Shown: in pieces, positions 54,546 to 63,200 of the stretch
Numbering within the stretch: the first letter of the stretch is position 1
Layout: every line of letters begins with the position of its first letter
Source of the DNA: Xanthomonas sp. DAR 80977
Lineage (GTDB): Bacteria > Pseudomonadota > Gammaproteobacteria > Xanthomonadales > Xanthomonadaceae
Length of the DNA: 64,000 nucleotides
Assembly: GCF_041240605.1 (NCBI RefSeq)
Contig: NZ_CP162487.1
Span: forward strand, 3,045,001-3,109,000
Direction of reading: 5' to 3'
Made by a program: the position numbers and the translations under genes
Notes under the pieces: model-generated
Database searches by the model: none
Told to the model about the DNA's origin: nothing
The model's input: the letters and a program-made list of their open reading frames with translations, nothing else

Positions 54546-56273
54546 ATGCCTCGCATTCGCCACATCGCCATCCGCAACTTCCGCTCCATCCAATCGCTGG
54601 ACTGGGCTCCTTCTCCTGGCATCAACTGCTTGATTGGCCCCGGGGACAGCGGCAAGTCCACGGTCCTGGACGCCATCGATCTCTGCTTGGGGGCGCGGCG
54701 CTCGATGACCTTCGGCGACGCAGATTTCCACGGCCTCAACGTTGCCGTGCCCCTCTCCATACAGATCACGTTAGGCGAACTGCCGCCCTCGCTCATGGAC
54801 ATCGACCTCTACGGTGATTTCCTTCGCGGGTTCGATCCAGCAACGGGCAAGATTGACGACGAACCAAAGGCCGGCTGGGAAACCGTCCTAACGCTCCAGC
54901 TATTGGTCAACGCCGACCTTGAGCCCACTTGGACCCTATTCTCCGACCGCGCCACCCGGGATGGCATCGAGCGAAGCTTGCCTTGGAAGGAGCGAGCCGC
55001 CATCGCTCCGGCACGAATCGGGCAATTTGCGGCCTCCAACCTGTCGTGGAGCCGGGGATCGGTCCTGAACCGATTGACGGAAGAGAAGGCCGAGTTGGGG
55101 GCGCAGTTGGCCGCTGCTGGGCGTGAAGCTCGCACGAATTTTGGCACCCAAGCCACCCCGCACCTGGCCAAAACGCTGGGTGTCGTGCAGATCACCGCCC
55201 AAAGTCTGGGCGTGTCAGTCGGGGCAGCCCCCCAAGCCTTGCTGGACGCCCACGCCGTTTCCATCAGCGAGGGCGCCATCGCTCTCCATGACGAACAGGG
55301 CGTCCCCCTGCGCTCCCTGGGCACCGGGTCTTCACGCTTGCTGGTGGCTGGCCTGCAGCGCGCGGCCGCGACAGCCGCCCCCATCGCTTTGGTCGACGAG
55401 GTCGAATATGGCTTGGAGCCCCACCGTCTCATGCGGCTACTGGACTCGCTGGGAGCGAAGGACACCATCCCTCCAGTCCAAGCGTTCCTAACAACCCACT
55501 CCCCAGTTGCCCTGCGGGAGTTGTCGGGTCACCAACTCTTCGTTGTTCGCCGCTATTCCGAGCTTCACAGGGTCTGGTTAGCCGGAGCATCGGATGAGGT
55601 CCAAAGCACCCTGCGGACGGATCCGGAGGCATTCCTGGCCAAGTCGGTCATCGTTTGCGAAGGCGCCAGCGAAGTGGGCTTTGTCCGCGGCTTGGATCAG
55701 TGGGCCGTGGCGACTGGCGGGACATCGTTCCTCGCCTTGGGGGGATCCTACGTCAATGCTGGAGGTGGCTCCCCTGACAATGCCTTTGCCCGTGCAACGG
55801 CCTTGATGGGTCTGGGCTACCGGGTCTTGGTCTTCATCGACGCAGACAAGGACGCCAAGCCGGGAGTGGCAGAGGACTACACCTCAAATCTCGGAGATTT
55901 CGTCACCTGGCGACCAGGGCTTGCCTTGGAAGACGAGCTGTTCCGCCATCTGCCCGACACGTCCATTGATGCGCTCCTGAACAAGGCTAAAGAGTTGGTC
56001 GGAGAAGAACTGATGAATCAGCACATCCAGACCAGGTCCAACGGCCGATTGACGCTGGCTGCCATTGAGGCGCAAAGACCGGCAACAAACTACTCAACTG
56101 AAACGCGAGAGTTCCTGGGAGCAGCCTCACGAATTCGCGGAAGCGGATGGTTCAAATCGCTAACAGCCTACCAAGACATTGTCGTGAATATCGTTTCTCA
56201 TGGCTACGCAGATGCAGAAGCTGGGTTCAAATCGGTGATCGATCAGTTATGGAGGTTCATGCGTGCTCCCTGA
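54546..56273 (+). CDS. gajA: GajA-like OLD-family ATPase/TOPRIM nuclease
   Basis: A 575-residue protein of the same length as GajA of Gabija. The N-terminal ABC ATPase has Walker A GPGDSGKST (31-39), a signature-like SLGTGSSRLL and Walker B IALVDEVEYGLEPHR. The C-terminal TOPRIM has VIVCEGASEVGF (Glu372) and FIDADKD (Asp432, Asp434). The next gene, a UvrD-like helicase, starts 11 bp before its stop. In Gabija, GajA nicks DNA when nucleotides are depleted and is partnered with GajB. The architecture is right; the subfamily was not checked by alignment. Confidence 0.82.
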   Translation: MPRIRHIAIRNFRSIQSLDWAPSPGINCLIGPGDSGKSTVLDAIDLCLGARRSMTFGDADFHGLNVAVPLSIQITLGELPPSLMDIDLYGDFLRGFDPATGKIDDEPKAGWETVLTLQLLVNADLEPTWTLFSDRATRDGIERSLPWKERAAIAPARIGQFAASNLSWSRGSVLNRLTEEKAELGAQLAAAGREARTNFGTQATPHLAKTLGVVQITAQSLGVSVGAAPQALLDAHAVSISEGAIALHDEQGVPLRSLGTGSSRLLVAGLQRAAATAAPIALVDEVEYGLEPHRLMRLLDSLGAKDTIPPVQAFLTTHSPVALRELSGHQLFVVRRYSELHRVWLAGASDEVQSTLRTDPEAFLAKSVIVCEGASEVGFVRGLDQWAVATGGTSFLALGGSYVNAGGGSPDNAFARATALMGLGYRVLVFIDADKDAKPGVAEDYTSNLGDFVTWRPGLALEDELFRHLPDTSIDALLNKAKELVGEELMNQHIQTRSNGRLTLAAIEAQRPATNYSTETREFLGAASRIRGSGWFKSLTAYQDIVVNIVSHGYADAEAGFKSVIDQLWRFMRAP

Positions 56274-57681
56274 GATCGACCTCCTGGCCATCCAGCGCGG
56301 CTCCATCACCGCTCCTGCCGGATGCGGCAAGACGGAGCTGATCACCGCTTCCTTGGCGGGGAAGCCTGAAGGCAAGCCGGTCCTGATCCTGACCCACACC
56401 AATGCAGGAGTGGCCGCCCTACGCGCCCGCCTGAAGAAAGCGAACATCCCTAGCGCGGCCTACCGGCTGTCAACGATCGACGGGTTCGCCATGCGGCTCA
56501 TCGGTAAGTTCCCTGCGCGCAGCGGCCACCCAGCAAACCTGCTTGAACTGAACAATGCTGCATCGGACTACCCGGCCATCCGGCAAGCCGCTCTCGCGCT
56601 CCTGACCGCTGGCCACCTGCTCCAGGCAGTCACCGCCACCTACGACCGGTTGTGGGTAGATGAGTATCAGGACTGCAACACCGTCCAACACGCCTTGGTC
56701 CGCGCCCTAGCGTCGATGTTGCCCACGTGTGTATTGGGCGACCCCATGCAAGCCATCTTCGGATTTGGCAACAATCGCCTGGTGGATTGGCGCGCAGATG
56801 TGCAGCCATTCTTCGTGCCTTCCGGAGCACTCGGAATCCCTTGGCGCTGGCGCAATGCCGGCACGGAGCCGCTGGGACGGTGGTTGTTGGGCGCACGCAC
56901 GGCCTTGGAGGCAGGCGGCACCATTGATCTCCGCACGGCCCCGCCAGAGCTGACATGGATCCAGCTCACCGCCGGCAACGAGGCTGTTCAGCGGATGATG
57001 GCAGCAAGGACCAACGCGCCGGGAACCCAAGGGACCGCGCTCATCATCGGTGACTCAATGAACGTGCGAGGGCGCCATCAACTCACCAGCCAGGCGCCCG
57101 GAGCCATGGCAGTGGAAGCGGTCGACCTACGGGATTTGGTCGCGTTTGCGCGACGCTTCAACCCCCAAAGTGCGACTGCGCTGCAGGAGCTCGCCGAGTT
57201 CTCTGCCCAGATGATGACTGGCGTTGGTGCGCCCAACCTGCTTGCGCGAGTAGCTATCCTGCAAAGCGGCCGGGCCAGGAATCCGCCCACCATTCCTGAG
57301 GCCTCGGCACTTTCCTTTGAAACCGACCGCACGCTGGAGCGCGCCCTGCAGCTCATCAACGTTCTGGCCAACCATCCTGACACTCGGGTCTACCGGCCGG
57401 AGATCCTTCACTGCTGCCGATCGGCCATGGAATCTGCGATTCGGGGAGAAAGGGAGTTCCCGGCTGCTGCACTGCATGCCCGAGAACGCAACCGTCACCT
57501 TCGCTCTCCGATGGCCAAGCGGGCTGTCGGAAGCACGCTGCTGCTGAAGGGATTGGAGGCAGATGTTGCCGTCATCTTGGAGCCGGAGACCATGAGCGCT
57601 CAGAACCTCTATGTCGCGCTGACGCGAGGAGCCAAAGCCGTCGTGGTGTGCTCATCCAGTCCAGTGCTTCCCCTTAGGTAA
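56263..57681 (+). CDS. gajB: GajB-like UvrD/Rep helicase
   Basis: A 472-residue SF1 helicase with GTG start, GGAGG at 56251-56255, overlapping the gajA stop. Walker A is TAPAGCGKTEL (Lys23), Walker B LWVDEYQDC, then DPMQAIFGF (motif III), and a late STLLLKGLEADV plus YVALTRG (motif VI). The size is close to GajB (about 490 residues). Together with the upstream OLD-family gene this is the two-gene Gabija layout. Confidence 0.82.
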   Translation: MLPEIDLLAIQRGSITAPAGCGKTELITASLAGKPEGKPVLILTHTNAGVAALRARLKKANIPSAAYRLSTIDGFAMRLIGKFPARSGHPANLLELNNAASDYPAIRQAALALLTAGHLLQAVTATYDRLWVDEYQDCNTVQHALVRALASMLPTCVLGDPMQAIFGFGNNRLVDWRADVQPFFVPSGALGIPWRWRNAGTEPLGRWLLGARTALEAGGTIDLRTAPPELTWIQLTAGNEAVQRMMAARTNAPGTQGTALIIGDSMNVRGRHQLTSQAPGAMAVEAVDLRDLVAFARRFNPQSATALQELAEFSAQMMTGVGAPNLLARVAILQSGRARNPPTIPEASALSFETDRTLERALQLINVLANHPDTRVYRPEILHCCRSAMESAIRGEREFPAAALHARERNRHLRSPMAKRAVGSTLLLKGLEADVAVILEPETMSAQNLYVALTRGAKAVVVCSSSPVLPLR

Positions 57682-57910
57682 GCGAACACGACTGCTCTAC
57701 GATTTCGGTCGATAGCGATAGGGGCGAGCTGTCTTAGACGATACCCAGATGGATCGTTGAAAAGCGTGGCATCCGCGCTAGATTTCGCGCGGGAGGAAGC
57801 CATCTTGAACCTTGACAGTGTCCCGATGTCGATAACGCAACACTGGATTGGATTACAAGCTAAAGCCGGCGGCTGCCAGCACCTCGGTCAAGGAGATTTG
57901 CCACCAGACC
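57682..57910. other. Spacer after the Gabija-like pair
   Basis: A 229-bp gap between convergent units. An open frame on the plus strand (57757 onward) runs into the opposite membrane-protein gene and has no family features, so I do not call it. No clear terminator. Confidence 0.4.
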
Positions 57911-58147
57911 TCAATCTTCGAATAGAGCTGAAAGAACAAGAGCAATCCCCGTGCAAAACGCCCCAAGAGCGGCCCAGTAGTTCATGTCCGCGGAGAGCAG
58001 CAGAAGATCTTGAACGGACTTTTGATCGCTCATCGCGGACGCCATCAGCTGCCGCTGCATCCTAGCCGACAAGAACCAAAAGAAGCCGGACATCAATGAT
58101 CCCATTGACGCAGCCGCAATGAGGAAACGCCAAACGAGCTTTTTCAT
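57911..58147 (-). CDS. Small two-helix membrane protein
   Basis: A 78-residue product with two predicted membrane helices (FLIAAASMGSLMSGFFWFL and YWAALGAFCTGIALVL) separated by a charged loop. Its ATG overlaps the stop of the XRE regulator by 4 bp, so they form one unit. Two-helix proteins coupled to XRE regulators are found in toxin-antitoxin-like and defence loci. Confidence 0.68.
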   Translation of the reverse strand: MKKLVWRFLIAAASMGSLMSGFFWFLSARMQRQLMASAMSDQKSVQDLLLLSADMNYWAALGAFCTGIALVLSALFED

Positions 58148-58488
58148 CGTTGCGCGCCTTGCTTCTCCGTCAATTCCTTAAGACGCTGCAACGCCTCCTT
58201 TTGCTTCGCCAGTGGCAAGCGCGACACCAGCAAAATGATGTCTGCCAGAACATCCGAGGTGGCATGGAAGTAGGCCACAGGCAGGTTCAATGCCTTCGCC
58301 AAGGCTTGCGCCGTGGCTGGATCCGGATCGTGCTGCCCCGTCTCGTAACGGCTCATGCGCGTCGCCCCAGAGACGTTGTCGACCATCCCAATGCGCTCGG
58401 CCAACTCGGCCTGCGTCCAGCCCATGGCCATCCGCGCACTCCGCAGGCGCATGCCATAGACCGTGGCCGGTGTCTTGGGTTTGGGCAT
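58144..58488 (-). CDS. XRE-family regulator
   Basis: A 114-residue protein. Residues about 10-70 are a helix-turn-helix of the Cro/CI type (MGWTQAELAERIGM, then RMSRYETGQHDPD). A long C-terminal helix follows (LAKQKEALQRLKEL). I chose the ATG at 58488. It is coupled to a two-helix membrane protein and lies downstream of the Gabija-like genes on the opposite strand, and could control them or its own unit. Confidence 0.83.
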   Translation of the reverse strand: MPKPKTPATVYGMRLRSARMAMGWTQAELAERIGMVDNVSGATRMSRYETGQHDPDPATAQALAKALNLPVAYFHATSDVLADIILLVSRLPLAKQKEALQRLKELTEKQGAQR

Positions 58489-58599
58489 CGAGAAGATTGC
58501 ACGAAAGCTGAATTCCCTCAGTGTGCCGCTTGGATGCGGGCTTCTCATCTGCGATTATCGTAAATGCCGCCAGGCCGGCGGTCTACAGGGGCTTTTCCT

Positions 58600-59373
58600 A
58601 TGAAGCACGCAGGACAAGGAGCGTTCGCTGCGCTCCTGGCATTGACGCTGGTCGCTCCCACCGCCGCCCAGGCACAGGACGCCCAAGACCAGAAACCTGG
58701 CTTCTTCCGTCAGCTCGGCGGCAGCCTCAAGGACGCCGGCAAGCAAATGGTCGGCATGAAGCCGAACGCGGCGGGCAAGTCCACCGCCCAGGACGACGGT
58801 AGCGGCAGTGGTCCCAGCTACGCGCCCCTCAGCGGCGCCGGGAAGCTGCCTGGGCTGTTCAAGGGCGACAACCACCAGGCCGCGCAGGCAGGCCGCCTGG
58901 AATGGCCCCGAGTGGCGTTGACCTTCACCGAGTGGGGCGCTTCCCTGCCCTGCTGGACGGTGGAAGCGCGTATCTGGACCAGCCCCGCTGCTTCAAGCCT
59001 TGAGACCTTCCGGGCCTGCGCCGACGCCCCGCTGACCGAGACCGACGACCTGGGCGAGACGGCCGAGCTCAACACGTCGGCTATCTGGAAAGGCCGGGAC
59101 GCCCTCAACGGCATTCACGTGCCGCCCAGCAAGCCCAACACGGGCGCGCAGCGGTCCACCGGTCCCACCCCGCCGGCCCAACCCTTCGTGGTCAACGTGA
59201 GCCGGCCCGGCGTCGCCGATCGTGCCGTCGACGTCGCCCTGCGCGTTGCCTGGGTCTCGGGCTTTCTCCAGACCGCGGACTTGCACCCGGGCGCCAGCGG
59301 CCTGCTGACGCCGTTCAAGGACACCCGGCTCTGGATCGCGGGGTTCAAGCCGGACGGCAACCGCGACAAGTAA
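58600..59373 (+). CDS. Unknown exported protein
   Basis: A 257-residue product with a clear Sec signal peptide (FAALLALTLVAPTAAQA) and a mature domain beginning QDAQDQKPGFF. Two cysteines (LPCWTVEA and FRACAD) could form a disulfide. I see no known family. It is followed at 46 bp by a lipoprotein gene and then a membrane-protein gene, giving a three-gene envelope unit. Confidence 0.7.
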   Translation: MKHAGQGAFAALLALTLVAPTAAQAQDAQDQKPGFFRQLGGSLKDAGKQMVGMKPNAAGKSTAQDDGSGSGPSYAPLSGAGKLPGLFKGDNHQAAQAGRLEWPRVALTFTEWGASLPCWTVEARIWTSPAASSLETFRACADAPLTETDDLGETAELNTSAIWKGRDALNGIHVPPSKPNTGAQRSTGPTPPAQPFVVNVSRPGVADRAVDVALRVAWVSGFLQTADLHPGASGLLTPFKDTRLWIAGFKPDGNRDK

Positions 59374-59419
59374 GGCCCCCGCCCCGCCAACCCTACCCAT
59401 CCCTCAGCAAAGGAACGAC

Positions 59420-59734
59420 ATGAAAAAAGCATGGATCGGCCTGGTCGCGTTGACCATGGCCTTGGGCCTCACCGGCTGCAGCGGCAAGCCTTCGGCCGAC
59501 GATGCCAAGGAAGCATTCGTCAGGCTGCTTCAACAGAGTGGCGCCGGCCAGGTCACCGACATCCAGAACTTCGAACTCACCGGCTGCGTGGAAGCGGAGG
59601 GCGCGGACGGCTACCGCTGCGATACCCGCGGCCAGGCCGTGCTCAACATTGAGGGCCGGCAGGTGCCTGTCCCGCTGAGCAAGAACTTGCGCTATGCCAA
59701 GAGCAACGGCACCTGGAGGGCCTACGCGAAATGA
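59420..59734 (+). CDS. Small lipoprotein of the envelope unit
   Basis: A 104-residue lipoprotein (signal peptide to LGLTGC, Cys20). The mature part KPSADDAKEAFVRLLQQSG... contains two further cysteines (LTGCVEAEG, YRCDT). Its stop codon overlaps the next ATG by 4 bp. Not assigned to a family; AAAGGAACGAC precedes the ATG. Confidence 0.75.
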   Translation: MKKAWIGLVALTMALGLTGCSGKPSADDAKEAFVRLLQQSGAGQVTDIQNFELTGCVEAEGADGYRCDTRGQAVLNIEGRQVPVPLSKNLRYAKSNGTWRAYAK

Positions 59735-60111
59735 CGACCAACCCTGACCCGATGGCCGGCACGCCGGCGGGTGCTATGGGCGGGTTCCGCGGGGACGGCT
59801 CACCACGCGTCGCCTCCAGGAAAGTCACGACGCCCCACAACCGGTTCTTCTGGTGGTTCTCGTGGACCCTGCTCCTGCTCGGGCCGTTTGGCTTCATCGT
59901 CGGGCCGCTGATGGCCCGGCGAGGTCTGCGCAAAGCGGAGCGTCGTTACCCGCAGGCCGCCTACGCGGCTCGGCAGCGCGACCAAGGGTTCACCGCTGGG
60001 CAGTGGTGGGTCATGACGCCGCTGGCGTTGATGGGAGCCTTCTGGATTTTCTCTCTGCTGAGCGGGCTGCCGATGGTGTTGCTGGTGCTGTGGGTGCAGC
60101 TGACCAGTTGA
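59731..60111 (+). CDS. Small inner-membrane protein of the envelope unit
   Basis: A 126-residue product with two membrane segments (WWFSWTLLLLGPFGFIVGPL and WWVMTPLALMGAFWIFSLL) and a short cytoplasmic loop rich in Arg (RRGLRKAERRYP). It is coupled by ATGA to the lipoprotein gene. The triad of exported, lipoprotein and membrane proteins suggests an envelope function, but no family is recognised. Confidence 0.72.
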   Translation: MTTNPDPMAGTPAGAMGGFRGDGSPRVASRKVTTPHNRFFWWFSWTLLLLGPFGFIVGPLMARRGLRKAERRYPQAAYAARQRDQGFTAGQWWVMTPLALMGAFWIFSLLSGLPMVLLVLWVQLTS

Positions 60112-60130
60112 AGACCCATCTGCACAGCTT

Positions 60131-60176
60131 AGGCTAAGGGCAGCGACGGCTCACGCCCGCTGCCCCACCCTTAGCC
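60131..60176. terminator. Large hairpin between convergent genes
   Basis: GGCTAAGGGCAGCG pairs with CGCTGCCC and, after a CAC bulge, CCTTAGCC, around a 12-base loop. No T tract follows. It lies between the envelope unit and the helicase gene, which converge, so it may separate them. Confidence 0.5.
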
Positions 60177-60206
60177 GACGGTAGCGCTCAAGGTGGGGCA
60201 ATGAGC

Positions 60207-63200
60207 TCACTCGCGAAGGAACAGCGTATCGAGCTTCTGTGTGAGAAGCCCTTTTTCAACCAGAGCCTCACACCGATCCAGAATGAGCCGCCGCAGCTGG
60301 GGACTCGTGCTCCTGTAGCCGAGCTTGCGAGACGCGTAGTGAACCAGCTCTTCGGGCTTGGCGCCCAAGTTCTCCCTGACGATTCCGACCACGGCGACAT
60401 CCACTTCGCCTGGTGGCAAAAGCTCCGGACGGCGCAACGACAGCGAAGATACTTGGCTCCGATCGCGGACCTTCACCTCCCTGCCGTGGACAATCAGGAA
60501 GGCGCCATCGATAAGCCCGACGGTTCCTTGGCTCGCTGCCAAAGCGATGCCTTCATCAACTGCTTGCTGGATACGAGACCCCGCACGCTGCAAGCCCCAA
60601 AGCGTGCGTAGACGAGTCACCACCTCGCTTTTGTGGATGGGCCCCTCTACATCGACAATCTGAGTGACCAACTGCGCCATCTTTCCGGCCGGGCACATGT
60701 GCAGCTCAAACTGGGTGCTCGGGACGGCAAATTCGGCCTCAACGTATGCATCAGCCGCAGGCAGCGACTCCACGCCAACCAGCCCGATTTCTACGAACTC
60801 CCCTCTTTCCACCGACTCGAACTCTACGGGCACAGCACGACGCACAGGACTAATCTCCTTGTCGGAAGCATCAGGCTCCGCCTTGGCCGCCTCAATCGCG
60901 GCAATGAGCCTCTCCAGCTCTGCGTCGGGCCGATGGAACCAATCCGAACTCCAGATCCGGTAGACCTGCCATCCCTTGTCTCGAAGGACGCTCTCCCTCA
61001 ATCGGTCGCGGTCCCGCGCACTCTTTGCATCCCGGTAAGACTGACCGTCGCACTCGATACCTAGGACGTAGCGGCCTGGGCGCTGAGAATCAGACACAGC
61101 GATGTCAACGAAGAAGCCTGCGATGCCTACATCCGTATGCAGGTCATACCCTCGAGACCTCAGTGCTGCAGCCACTTCCTGTTCGAACACGCTGTGCTTC
61201 ACATCACGTGCTTCCACGGCGGTGTGTAAGCGACCTGTGCGGGCGTAGTGGAGGAAGAGCTTCAAAGCCAACGTGCCCTTCCCTTTGCCACGCTCCGGGT
61301 CGATGTCCTCGTCAGAGATGGATGAAAACACCTCACAACGGGACTTCGCTCGGCTGATGAGCACGTTCAAACGCCGCTCGCCGCCATCCTTGCTGACTGG
61401 GCCAAAGTTCATGGTGACCTGGCCGAGGCTGTCACGGCCATAGCCGATGGAGATGAAGATGACATCGCGTTCGTCGCCCTGGATGTTCTCAAGACTCTTG
61501 ACGAAGAACGGCTCGGAGGGATGACCAGCAAAGAACCCTTCCGTCTCAGGATGCTGCCTGCGCAGAACCTCTAGCTCGTCGAAGATGGCTCGGCGTTGCT
61601 GTGTCGAGAAAGTCGCGATGCCGAGCGACAACTGAGGCGTCGTCTGAGCGTGCAACAACGCCGCCTGAGCCACCGCTTTGGCCTCCTTCGGATTGGTGCG
61701 CGTAAAGCCACGGTCGTAGACAGCTTCCGAGAGATGGTGGAAGCGCAGCCCCACACCCGCCTCGCTGTTGTAAGGGCTCGGCACAATGAACAGACGATTG
61801 TTGTAGAACTGGCTGTTCGACACCGCGATCAGAGATTGGTGGCGACTACGGTAGTGCCAACGCAACATGCGTTCTGGAAGCCCTCGTGCCCTACAAAGGC
61901 CGAGAATGCTCTCGACGTCCGCTGCCTGCGCACCGTCTTCGTCTTTGTCTGTGTCCGCTCCATCCCCCATGGCCTTCGCAAAGAAGCGGGTTGGCGGCAG
62001 CTGTCGCTCGTCTCCCACGATGACGAGCTGCTTAGCGCGAGCAATCGCACCGAGCGCATCGATCGGCTGGACCTGACTCGCCTCATCGATCACCAACATG
62101 TCGAAATCCAAGGCTCCCGGAGGCAAGAACTGAGCAACGGAGAGTGGGCTCATCATGAAGACGGGCTTGAGCGCCTGAATTGCCGGCGCACACTGCTGCA
62201 TAAGTTGGCGAATGGGCTTGTGGCCCTTTTTCCTGGCCATCTCGCCCATCAACACCGCCGTTGGACCAGTGGCGCCCCCTTGGCGTGGAATCTGTGAGTG
62301 ATGGGTCTTAACCACCTGCCAGCGGGCCAGGTTCATGCGATCGAGGTCCAGCTGCGCAAAGTTAGCGACTACCTGGGATTGTCGCTGGCCGTCGAAGTTT
62401 GCAAGCGACCGGTCTCGTTGCACCATGGCTTGAAGAACAGCCTCGTAGTAGGCGAGCTCAAATGTGCCCTTTGCGTCGCTGGGATCCATGGCGCCCTGAC
62501 TGAGCTCATCGACAATAGAGCCCAGCCCCTTCTTCCGAGCATCGTTCGCAATCGCAAGATAGGCACCCCAGGCCCGTAGCCCTTCTGGGTCCGCCCGCCA
62601 GCGTGCAAGCTGGGTTGCCAAAGCCGAGAGGGGTGCCTGATTTGGATCCCGGCTGACATCGGCACTTCCCTCGAATTGAAGGCTGACGAGAAGATCCAAG
62701 AGATCGCTCGACAGGCGGCTTCCCGATTCGATGGACGCTTCACCCGCGCGAAGCAACGCCTCCGGCTCGGCAGTTCTTGCAGCCAAGGCGCGCAACTCGG
62801 TATTGGCCAGCATCCAGCCCGCAATCCCACGCAGATCCCCCACTTTGGAAGCCAGCCCCTGCCAAAGCAGTCCAAACGCTTCCTGGCCCTCATTGGCGAT
62901 AGCCTCGAAAGCTGCACGAGCAACCTGAGCCTCTTGGATGCGATCGATGGTTGAAAGCGCCCGTTCAACGGTCATCTCAGAGGAACCCTGGAGCAGGAGC
63001 GACTGCGAATATGCGTCCTGCCATAGCGTCGTTTTCTCTACCAACAAGGTCAAAGGCACGCGCTTGACCACGACCTCCCCAGCCCAGGGGTCCCGGTTGG
63101 CTGTCAGAAATTGTTCGTGTATGGGCGACAGTTCCCGAGAGATTTCCTCCAGCATCGGCTTAACGCGCCTGGCAATTTCGGTGGCGAGCACCTTATCCCC

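Noticed and set aside
57757..58065. Plus-strand open frame after the Gabija-like pair
   Set aside because: It overlaps the coupled two-helix membrane protein gene on the other strand and lacks a good start.
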